Assembly: GCA_964429355.1 (NCBI GenBank)
Contig: CAYSCH010000129.1
Location: forward strand, 1-22,224
Direction of reading: 5' to 3'
Length of the DNA stretch: 22,224 bases
Source of the DNA: JAAYAY01 sp964429355
GTDB lineage: Bacteria; Planctomycetota; Planctomycetia; Pirellulales; Thermoguttaceae
This document shows positions 17,501-22,224 of the stretch, piece after piece; positions within the stretch are counted from its first letter, which is position 1, and each line of letters opens with the position of its first letter. The notes beneath the pieces were generated by a model, which made no database searches, was not told where the DNA came from, and saw only the letters and a program-made list of their open reading frames with translations. A program made the position numbers and the translations under genes.

Positions 17501-20500
17501 GGGGTCGTCGCCGACAGCGCGGGCGGGCCTCTCGTGGGTGCCTCCGTCGCGCTGACGCCCAACTCCGGACTGGCCACGACCATTTTGACAACCGACGCTA
17601 CCGGTGCGTTTTCCGCGGATCACCTCCCGGCAGACGTCTACCTATGCGAGGTAAGTTTGAACGGTTATGTGACGTCACGTCGGATGATCGACTTCAATGA
17701 GATTGACGCAAACGACATGGACTTCTCTCTTGCGGTCGGCGCCACGATCTCCGGCGCTGTAACGACTGCGAATGGCGAAGCGATCCTCTCCGATGTCGCG
17801 GTTGCCCTATTGGACATGGAAGGCATGCTCTTCGCCGCCGTGCCGATAGCGCCCGAAGGAACGTACAACTTGGTTGGCTTACCAGAAGGCGAATTCCAGC
17901 TTACCGCGTACTCCCCTACGCATATGTTCGACGCAGTGGCGGTTTCCACGAACGAGGGGGAAGCCGAAACAGTCGACCTTACTGCTGTGTCGGGAAGGAT
18001 CTACGGTATCGTGACCGACCGGTTTGGCACTCCAGTTGCTGACGCAACCGTGGTGCTTTTCGCTACGGACCCTCTGACCGAACATGTCCACTCGATTCAG
18101 ACTTCCTCTGCACCGGATGGAACGTACGAACTGCCGGCCTGCCCGGGTGGAGACATGTGGCTTGTCATCAGGCACGAGGCATTGGCTCAGACCGTGCACG
18201 AGGTCGCGGGATCCTGCGGCGATGACATCGCGTTAGACGTCTCCTTCGCAGAAGGCTTCGCCCTGACGGGAGTAATTACAGCCGATGATACCGGCCTGCC
18301 GGTCGAGAATGCAGAGGTCTACCTTCTGTCTTTGGATTCCCCTGCAATACCTCCGGCTAGAGTCTCCAGCGACGCACTGGGTGCTTGGGAGCTGCCAACT
18401 CTTGCCGCAGGGAGCTATCGGCTGGTGGTTGTGGCCCTCGGATTTGAGCTCCACACGGAGGATTTCGATCTATCCGAGGACCAGGAGATCGTCGTTTCCC
18501 TTCTCCAAGCTCAATCTGTCCTGGAAGGTATCGTACTTGACTCGACTTCTGGCATGCCACTCGGCGGCTCACTCGTGATCTTCTTCAAAGAAGGCGTCCC
18601 TGTCGGGCAGACCACGTCGAGCCAGGATGGTTCGTTCGTGCTTAAGGGGCTGCCTGCAGGTAAGTACGTGACCGTAGTCGTCTCAGTCGGAAGAGCAGCG
18701 GAAGAAGAGGTCGTCTACGACGGTTCGTCGCAGGTTGTCGTGGAGGCACTGATAGCCGCCCGAGGAAGTTCTGGGCCGGCTAATGAATCGTTGGTGCCGC
18801 GAAACGCAACCGCTGCCACTTCGCTGTCAGCAGCCGCCAATCGGACCGATTCTGAAGATCAGCGCGGATGGCTGGAGAGACTGTTTTTCGATTCCGAACA
18901 AGCAGTGGCGGAAGCCCAGTTGAAATACGATTGGGCATGGCAGAATTACCAGGCGGCCTTGACGTGGCCATGGAAGCGTTTGCCAACGGTTCCCACGGTG
19001 ACGCCTCCAATCTGGTGCTGCACTGGTGATGGTGCAATCGTCGGGAGGTACGAGAGGTTGAAGACAGAAGAAAGGAGTCTAATCGCGGAGAAGGTACAGC
19101 TTGGCTCCTACATCCGAGAATGGCACCGCCTCGCAGATGGTGCGCTTCGTGTTGAGGGGGAGATCAACCGCAATTTCGCTGACGCTGCCTTGGACCTGGC
19201 CAAGTCCGCGCTTGACGAAGCGGCGGGACTCATCAATACCCTCATTGGCATAGGCGGATGGTATGGCAGGGCTGTGGCTCTTATGACGTTTGCTGTCGGT
19301 AGGGCAGGAGTCGCCAACCACTTCTCCGGACGCCTGGCAGAAATTGGACTGAAGATTATAGAGAACCGCGAGAGTTGGAACAGCAAGGTCGATGCGTTCA
19401 AGGCCAAGATTGACGCCTTTCAGGCCAAGATAGATGCGTATGAGATCGAACGCCAGAAAGCTGATGCTGAGTGCGAGGACCCGAAGGCTCCTTCAGTCAA
19501 CGCGGGCACGCTCTGCGTTGGCGGAGGGATGTCGCTTGACGTTCTTGCCGATATTCGCGATCAGTTGGTTGGCGTCGACTACCATGTTGAGGTCACGAGT
19601 CCAGCTCCAGGAATCAGCATTAGTTCCGACGGTGGTGCTTCCATAAGCGCAAGTCACTGCGGGTCATTCTCGGTGAGCTATGATCTTGTCATCGACTGCA
19701 ACAATAGTTGGATCTGGTTTCTTGACGATGAGAGCAGGACGAGCGGGACACTGTCCGTGGTCGTCAATCCCGAGACCCATCCCAGTTGTGGAACGCCGCC
19801 GACCCCGGGCGACTGCGAGCAGCTTGTGCAGGAACTCAACGAAGCGACCGGTTGCACCGAGTGGAAAATCAAACCGGTCTACTCAGCACAATGCGGAGCT
19901 TTCGACCCGAACGACATTATCGGCCCGTGGGGCATCGGCGAAGAGCACTGGATCGATTCGCAATCCACCCTCGACTACATGATCCGCTACGAAAACGACC
20001 CCGAAAAGGCCTCCGCACCCGCCGCGGTCGTCCGGATCACCGAGACTCTCGATGCCGATCTCGACTTCTCCACCTTCCGCCTAGGCACCATGGGCTTCGG
20101 CGATACCGTCATCACCCAGGCCGTCGGACTGACCTCCTACTCGACCCGGCTCGACTTCCTCGACGAGCTGGGAATCTACGTCGACGTCTCCGCGGGAATC
20201 AATACCGCCACCGGCGAGGCCTTCTGGGAGTTCAAGTCGATCGACCCCGATACCGGCGAGGTCCCCTTCAACCCGTTCCTGGGATTCCTGCCGCCCAACC
20301 AAGACGGCTCCGAAGGCCAGGGTTACGTCACCTATTCGATCAAGCCGAAAAGTGACGCAGCCACCGGCACCGTGGTCGACGCCCTGGCCACGATCCTCTT
20401 CGACCAGAACGAACCCATCGATACCCCGGCCATCTTCAATACGCTGGACGCAGCCGGACCGACAAGCATTGTCGCCGTCCTCCCAGCGGAGAGCTATCCC

Positions 20501-22224
20501 GGCTTCCTCGTGAGCTGGACCGGCCAGGACGATGAGAATGGATCGGGCATCGGCGGCTATGACGTCTACGTCTCGACCGACGGAGCGGCGTTTGAACTCT
20601 GGCTGAGCGACACGACCTTGACCGCAGCGCCTTTCGAAGGGGCAGAGGTCGGCCACAGCTACGCCTTCTACTCGCTTGCCATCGATCGCGTGGGACACAA
20701 GGAAACCCTTCCGGCTGCGCCGGACTCGCAGACCTCCGTGGTTGAGCCGATCACGGTGGAAGTGGTGGGCGTCAGCGTCGCGACCGATCCGACGGTCGTG
20801 ATTACGGTCCAGTTTGCCGAGGAGATGGATCTTCAACCCATGATCGACGACGGATCGATTCTCTCGGCCGTCACCCTGGTGGGCCTCGCCGGTGGTCTGG
20901 CCACCCTTGCCGCCGATCAGTTTGCCTGCGACGACGCGACAAGGACGCTCACGATCCAGGTCAATGGGACCCTGCCGGCCGACTGCTATGAGCTGAGTCT
21001 CGACGGAAGCCGTGTTGCCAGCACCGACGGGCATGTCCTTCGCGGCGGCGTCTCGGGAATGGCGTTCGAAATCACCTCGTCCGGAGCCGAACAACTCCTG
21101 CAGGCCGGCAGCACCGATCTCGACGTGGAATCCTATTCGGTTCCCCTGCTGGTCGACTACAATGCCGACGGGCTGCTGGACCTGCTGGTCGGTGAAAAGA
21201 CTGCCGAAAGCGAAGGTAAAGTCCGGGTTTATCTGAACCAGGGCACGAGCAGCGCACCTGTTTACGATTCGTTCGCCTACGCTCAGACAACAGAGGGCGA
21301 CCTCGTCGTGCCCGGCTCCGGCTGCCTGGGCGCATTCCCGCGGATGCACGACCTGACCGGCGACGGCGAAAAAGATCTCGTGATCGGCCTGGCGGACGGA
21401 CGAGTGCAACTCTGGAGAAACGTGGGTACCAACCTGGCGCCCGAGTTCGCCCTGCCGGAATACTTGCATGTCGGCCAGCCCGGAGCCAAGGCCGAAATCA
21501 ACGTCGGCGCCCGCGCTACCTTCGAAGTCACGGACTGGAACAACGACGGCCGCGCCGACCTCGTCGTGGGCGGGCTCGATGGCCGCGTCCGCCTGTTCCT
21601 CGATCAGGCTGCCTCGGGCAGGCCCGATTTCCGCAGCCAGCAGTTCGTCCAGGACGGCGATCACGACCTGGTGCTGACGAGTGGCCGCTCGAGCGTGGCC
21701 GTTGCCGATCTCGACGGTGACGGACGGAAGGACCTCGTGATCGGCGATACCGACGGCACCTTGCGATTCTATCCGAACGTCGGCACGGATTCCGCGCCAA
21801 CATTCAACGGCTGGCAGCCAATCGAGGCCGGCGGCGCCGAGATCGATCTGCCGGGCAGCGTCAGGTCCCGCCCATTTGTGGGCGACTTCAACGACGATGG
21901 CATTCTCGACCTGCTTGTCGGGGCCGAAGACGGACTGGTCCGGCTCTATGCCGGACTCACCGCAGGCGGGCCGACGCAGCTTGCCCAACCGCTCCTGGGT
22001 CAGGCCGGCGGCTGGTATGTGCACACCTTTGCGGTGGCCGCCGAAGCGAATACTGCGCCTGTGCTCGGCGCCATCGGCACCAAACAGGTCAACGAACTCG
22101 TCCCCCTCGCGTTCACCGCCACCGCCGTCGACCAGGACCTCCCCGCCCAGACGCTCCAGTTCAGCCTGATCGGTGCTCCCGAAGGAGCAACGATCAACGC
22201 AACATCCGGCGCGTTTTCCTGGAC
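11582..22224 (+). CDS. Giant multidomain LEPR-XLL-type surface/extracellular protein, 3' end beyond window
   Basis: The frame is open from ATG 11582 to the window end, at least 3547 codons. Visible modules by residue: basic N-terminus with LEDRMLL at 45-51; WxxxxNW...P beta-repeat region at about 54-700, including two identical 137-residue blocks; two Big_5-like domains at about 867-1095, each ending in a DQDGDG loop; CARDB at about 1095-1210 (LTWTVRNDGGDAA, YADNR); PPC-like at about 1223-1334; IPT-like at about 1334-1427; eight CarboxypepD_reg-like units at about 1716-2397; a helical insert at about 2420-2635; a DPND/YENDPE domain at about 2770-2957; Fn3-like at about 2970-3047; Big_5-like at about 3060-3170; FG-GAP/VCBS repeats at about 3184-3460; and a cadherin/He_PIG-like start at about 3490. 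No catalytic domain is seen. An adhesin, scaffold or S-layer-associated role is inferred. A dockerin or anchor may follow outside the window. Confidence 0.95.
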   Translation, partial: MSTRFNFFGRSRGNAEGCRSKSNCSPSRRGCGAHLRSRSLQIEPLEDRMLLAIINWDGGGGNTLWSNTLNWSSDQLPGPDDEVTISAAVTHDSGNTQVASLTLQDSFSITGGTLNVTGEFLAAAGKSITAQGSGVSLDAAGEAVINGVDLYVKSGASMDFSTTDTVTNTTDQMFWTVTGSGSALRFVNLRTIDNGTSNHQDVYLRAFQGGELDLSSVNELIDPNSGDQRGRSIQVKAEGVGSVVKLNSLQNFVDYSASTTSAADWQEEYSRLEALQGGAIQLGALTSVRGVYLPLDGTGTIDTTTFVDFKYGRIEVSNEAANLSAIRNAYSTDFVINGVNAELNSLTSAATGSFAINGFDVDLSSLTDVDGVDLAVSGGVAIELPGVITVTNTTDQMFWTVTGSGSALRFVNLRTIDNGTSNHQDVYLRAFQGGELDLSSVNELIDPNSGDQRGRSIQVKAEGVGSVVKLNSLQNFVDYSASTTSAADWQEEYSRLEALQGGAIQLGALTSVRGVYLPLDGTGTILAGILDIGTSSWLTGSGEIVGNLINRATVTAGNLPQGLTVHGDYTQTPTGKLVVNVDGPVENNNYSLLRVDGEADLKGTLDIQRASSYVPNLLTDYAVLAAETVNGQFTTVTGGDISPDPDLTAHYGSSVVVLSRAFGRAALAEYAHENTVAGQSVFFDVQQVSDGRVEFALFDPENNLVFVSNATPTTPDLGDGGPFVLTEAGTYTVRIYGDPLENPVYVWDMVNVPPTEVRPLAVNQTAAGQIGTPGQTQRWQLEVGSPREVTLDVQSILGTGQQLAFTLLAPDGRALSRTTASAESPDDADSRTLMLDQLGTYTLVVDGVGDDTAAYQFALLGTAADTPHIVSHAVTGDQADTINQAHFHFDRAMDTSEGNFTLADDLVRFENRDGQLTPLAATWEDADTLVITFAPLPADQPVSMVLGPHITSADGMLLDQDGDGLPGEESDDQYSATLYFDAKGPRVFVTEPAVRASAPLDHITFHFSEPIVGSTFTLADVTAFTGPGGNLLGQLTGRVVGVDYATVYFAEQTQSGQYSISIGPNLTDAAGNLMDQDGDGVTGDAFSMTLDVHSPNLVVESVGNPIPATYGDTLDLTWTVRNDGGDAAAGVWWDYVYLSKDATWDLGDALVGKAIYDSGTSGAVAASGGLYTGTLSAPMPGVLPGDYHVIVRSNLLQGLAESNYADNRAASASAAHFDLPVLADAVADTGEVDYREALYYRIDVTAEQAGGSILLKFGTSDTTVANELYVRKGALPTRGEYDVRSSQGLASNQWLILSPLQPGTYYVMALAAPDQQQMGTLGNYSSQIDVYVAGEFEVVDAHFGRGGTAGNRTIEINGVNFDRTITVSLSDGAGFTQEAISYYRVGPEKLYATFDLTQVSPGVYDVVLENSAGQEQVVAAGFEVVYTAEVPEIDVNITAPPAFRRVFHAPWVHFPVTVSWSNNGLNDITLPMLQFVSTEPFGPSTSAVLSGHGTNVDTFFGLGDSETVPGLLMPGEAGIATHQVVPRPQQQVSGNEHVSYTVIPFYDEPAELFNWDGEKAGLRPSYLNSQEELDSVFEQFKAAMGPTNADYLRVLWESSLTLPSVPEGVWDATEAMVQEAFDRFAATVTPSIIGKIDYATFDIAIKELTVTAVNTESFEATTGPVRLDGSFVFPNIGPGEYELMVTGGAVTTDPRVLVTVPDGGPANVDVPVLWGAALTGSVEDTAGQPLAGAAVRLQSAGLGLSYAAVADGNGAFTVADIYPTTYDITVEANGFVDHKSVLALTPAEFANQTFRLTEGATVSGTVTDADTESPVAEAEVWARNTDNGDVELAITDANGAFQFQGLPTGQWELTVSHIQYVDSEPAFPYIAYNSPVSQDFQIRLGASVSGTVTDESGAPIAHALLTLQGDGVFETAISDEAGQYTVTSMPAGDFNLSISADGFAPLTMAIDGLSAQEQRVGEDVTLSAGRSVAGVVADSAGGPLVGASVALTPNSGLATTILTTDATGAFSADHLPADVYLCEVSLNGYVTSRRMIDFNEIDANDMDFSLAVGATISGAVTTANGEAILSDVAVALLDMEGMLFAAVPIAPEGTYNLVGLPEGEFQLTAYSPTHMFDAVAVSTNEGEAETVDLTAVSGRIYGIVTDRFGTPVADATVVLFATDPLTEHVHSIQTSSAPDGTYELPACPGGDMWLVIRHEALAQTVHEVAGSCGDDIALDVSFAEGFALTGVITADDTGLPVENAEVYLLSLDSPAIPPARVSSDALGAWELPTLAAGSYRLVVVALGFELHTEDFDLSEDQEIVVSLLQAQSVLEGIVLDSTSGMPLGGSLVIFFKEGVPVGQTTSSQDGSFVLKGLPAGKYVTVVVSVGRAAEEEVVYDGSSQVVVEALIAARGSSGPANESLVPRNATAATSLSAAANRTDSEDQRGWLERLFFDSEQAVAEAQLKYDWAWQNYQAALTWPWKRLPTVPTVTPPIWCCTGDGAIVGRYERLKTEERSLIAEKVQLGSYIREWHRLADGALRVEGEINRNFADAALDLAKSALDEAAGLINTLIGIGGWYGRAVALMTFAVGRAGVANHFSGRLAEIGLKIIENRESWNSKVDAFKAKIDAFQAKIDAYEIERQKADAECEDPKAPSVNAGTLCVGGGMSLDVLADIRDQLVGVDYHVEVTSPAPGISISSDGGASISASHCGSFSVSYDLVIDCNNSWIWFLDDESRTSGTLSVVVNPETHPSCGTPPTPGDCEQLVQELNEATGCTEWKIKPVYSAQCGAFDPNDIIGPWGIGEEHWIDSQSTLDYMIRYENDPEKASAPAAVVRITETLDADLDFSTFRLGTMGFGDTVITQAVGLTSYSTRLDFLDELGIYVDVSAGINTATGEAFWEFKSIDPDTGEVPFNPFLGFLPPNQDGSEGQGYVTYSIKPKSDAATGTVVDALATILFDQNEPIDTPAIFNTLDAAGPTSIVAVLPAESYPGFLVSWTGQDDENGSGIGGYDVYVSTDGAAFELWLSDTTLTAAPFEGAEVGHSYAFYSLAIDRVGHKETLPAAPDSQTSVVEPITVEVVGVSVATDPTVVITVQFAEEMDLQPMIDDGSILSAVTLVGLAGGLATLAADQFACDDATRTLTIQVNGTLPADCYELSLDGSRVASTDGHVLRGGVSGMAFEITSSGAEQLLQAGSTDLDVESYSVPLLVDYNADGLLDLLVGEKTAESEGKVRVYLNQGTSSAPVYDSFAYAQTTEGDLVVPGSGCLGAFPRMHDLTGDGEKDLVIGLADGRVQLWRNVGTNLAPEFALPEYLHVGQPGAKAEINVGARATFEVTDWNNDGRADLVVGGLDGRVRLFLDQAASGRPDFRSQQFVQDGDHDLVLTSGRSSVAVADLDGDGRKDLVIGDTDGTLRFYPNVGTDSAPTFNGWQPIEAGGAEIDLPGSVRSRPFVGDFNDDGILDLLVGAEDGLVRLYAGLTAGGPTQLAQPLLGQAGGWYVHTFAVAAEANTAPVLGAIGTKQVNELVPLAFTATAVDQDLPAQTLQFSLIGAPEGATINATSGAFSW
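11714..11734 (+). other. LEPR-XLL-type N-terminal motif
   Basis: Codons 45-51 of the giant protein read LEDRMLL, preceded by QIEP and a very basic stretch (CRSKSNCSPSRRGCGAHLRS). The LEPR-XLL motif (L-E-P/D-R-x-L-L) marks the N-terminus of many large exported planctomycete proteins. It probably acts in export or sorting, although the mechanism is not established. Asp replaces Pro here, a common variant. Confidence 0.75.
12073..12484 (+). repeat. Perfect 412-bp direct repeat, copy 1
   Basis: By eye this copy is identical over 412 bp to 12745-13156. It starts CACCGTCACGAACACGACTG and ends GACGGCACGGGAACCATC. Copies are 672 bp apart start to start, exactly 224 codons, so both are read in the same frame. 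They encode the same block of about 137 residues (VTNTTDQMFWTVTGSGSALR ... LTSVRGVYLPLDGTGTI). Synonymous sites show no difference, so the duplication is recent, conversion is active, or the assembly is wrong. Confidence 0.93.
12745..13156 (+). repeat. Perfect 412-bp direct repeat, copy 2
   Basis: Second copy of the block at 12073-12484, separated from it by 260 bp of unique coding sequence (12485-12744, which includes LSAIRNAYSTDFVINGVNAE). Flanks differ on both sides: copy 1 continues GATACAACC and copy 2 continues CTCGCCGGC. Copy 2 runs into the beta-strand-rich LAGILDIGTSSWLTGSGEIV region. Confidence 0.93.
14180..15210 (+). other. Big_5-like pair followed by CARDB domain within the giant protein
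   Basis: Two similar beta-sandwich units carry TINQAHFHFDRAMDTSEGNF and APLDHITFHFSEPIVGSTF at their starts and DQDGDG calcium-loop-like motifs at their ends, as in bacterial Ig-like Big_5/SbsA-N domains. They are followed by a typical CARDB adhesion-type domain: NLVVESVGNPIPATYGDTL, LTWTVRNDGGDAAAGVWWDY, VYLSKDATWDLGDALVG, VIVRSNLLQGLAESNYADNR. All are consistent with an extracellular, calcium-binding, adhesive surface. Confidence 0.75.
16724..18770 (+). repeat. Array of eight carboxypeptidase-regulatory-like (CarboxypepD_reg) units
   Basis: Unit starts lie near 16724, 16976, 17234, 17486, 17738, 17993, 18254 and 18512, a period of 252-261 nt (84-87 residues). Each begins G-x-x-V/L-x-G-x-V-x-D (GAALTGSVED, GATVSGTVTD, GASVSGTVTD, GRSVAGVVAD, GATISGAVTT, SGRIYGIVTD, GFALTGVITA, QSVLEGIVLD). 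Each then has a P-V/I-A-x-A strand, a GxF/Y turn and an LPxGxYxLxV strand. These transthyretin-like beta-sandwiches act as stalks or binding modules. The units are clearly diverged in DNA, so the array is old compared with the 412-bp repeat. Confidence 0.88.
18845..19480 (+). other. Helical, partly hydrophobic, coiled-coil-like insert in the giant protein
   Basis: After the beta-sandwich array the translation turns alpha-helical. It has Trp/Gln-rich segments (WLERLFFDSEQAVAEAQLKY, DWAWQNYQAALTWPWKRLP), a CC pair (TPPIWCCTGD) and charged helices (RYERLKTEERSLIAEKVQL). A Gly/hydrophobic stretch that could be a membrane or packing helix follows (AGLINTLIGIGGWYGRAVAL). It ends with three heptads, VDAFKAK-IDAFQAK-IDAYEIE, at 19388-19450. 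I do not recognise the family. The segment resembles helical stalk or linker regions of large exported proteins. Confidence 0.6.
19890..20460 (+). other. Conserved DPND...YENDPE-type domain of unknown function within the giant protein
   Basis: The order FDPNDIIGPWGIGEEHWI, LDYMIRYENDPEKASAPAAV, ITETLDADLDFSTFRLGTMG, then DQNEPIDTPAIFNTLDA is a module recurring in large secreted bacterial proteins from Planctomycetes and others. It has beta-rich DUF11-like character. Its function is not known to me. An Fn3-like domain with GSGIGGYDVYVSTDGAAF follows directly. Confidence 0.65.
21130..21960 (+). repeat. Five FG-GAP/VCBS-type repeats (beta-propeller-like) within the giant protein
   Basis: Five copies of the calcium-loop pattern D-x-[ND]-x-D-G-x-x-D-L-[LV]-[VI]-G are visible: DYNADGLLDLLVGEK, DLTGDGEKDLVIGLADG, DWNNDGRADLVVGGLDG, DLDGDGRKDLVIGDTDG and DFNDDGILDLLVGAEDG. 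Each is followed by a V/L-R-x-[YF] strand and, in most, an N-x-G-T-x-x-x-P-x-F segment. Such repeats fold as propeller blades, bind calcium and are typical of extracellular proteins. Confidence 0.88.

Noticed and set aside
20081..22024. 647-codon open stretch on the minus strand
   Set aside because: Same reason: it is antisense to the FG-GAP/VCBS part of the giant gene, whose plus-strand motifs are clear.

Overview
The window looks like chromosomal DNA of a planctomycete (Planctomycetia, Pirellulales-like). The sequence evidence is a secreted Cys-type sulfatase next to a LamG/glycosidase-like protein, an ECF sigma factor followed by a short single-pass membrane protein and large secreted proteins without known domains, and a giant surface protein whose N-terminus carries a LEPR-XLL-type motif (here LEDRMLL). 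GC is high and ribosome binding sites are often weak. The genus is not determinable from the sequence alone.

Layout. (1) 1-5320, plus strand: the tail of a probable SAM-dependent methyltransferase, then a secreted sulfatase and, 52 nt downstream, a 1111-residue secreted LamG plus TIM-barrel-like protein. The last two look like a two-gene unit for a sulfated glycan. (2) 5321-5590: a convergent intergenic region with a long imperfect hairpin. (3) 5591-9941, minus strand: read in its own direction, an ECF sigma factor, a one-TM putative anti-sigma/regulatory protein, a 485-residue secreted protein joined to it by an ATGA overlap, a 306-residue secreted protein and, after a 303-nt gap, a small zinc-ribbon protein. 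(4) 9942-11581: 1.6 kb without a convincing intact gene. It holds inverted-repeat elements of a GTGCCACTGGC type and a probable remnant of a surface-protein repeat domain. (5) 11582-22224, plus strand: a single uninterrupted reading frame of more than 3547 codons that runs off the window.

The giant protein is modular: LEPR-XLL-like signal; beta-strand repeat region holding a perfect 412-bp in-frame duplication; two Big_5-like domains; CARDB; PPC-like; IPT-like; eight carboxypeptidase-regulatory-like beta-sandwiches with an 84-87 residue period; an alpha-helical, partly hydrophobic, coiled-coil-like insert of different composition; a conserved DPND...FEN-type domain; an Fn3-like domain; five FG-GAP/VCBS-type repeats; and the start of a cadherin/He_PIG-like domain. 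It is most simply a cell-surface or extracellular adhesin/scaffold.

The most unusual items are the exact in-frame duplication, the helical module inside an otherwise beta-rich surface protein, and the ECF locus with two uncharacterised secreted proteins. No convincing phage, CRISPR, insertion sequence, rRNA or tRNA was seen.
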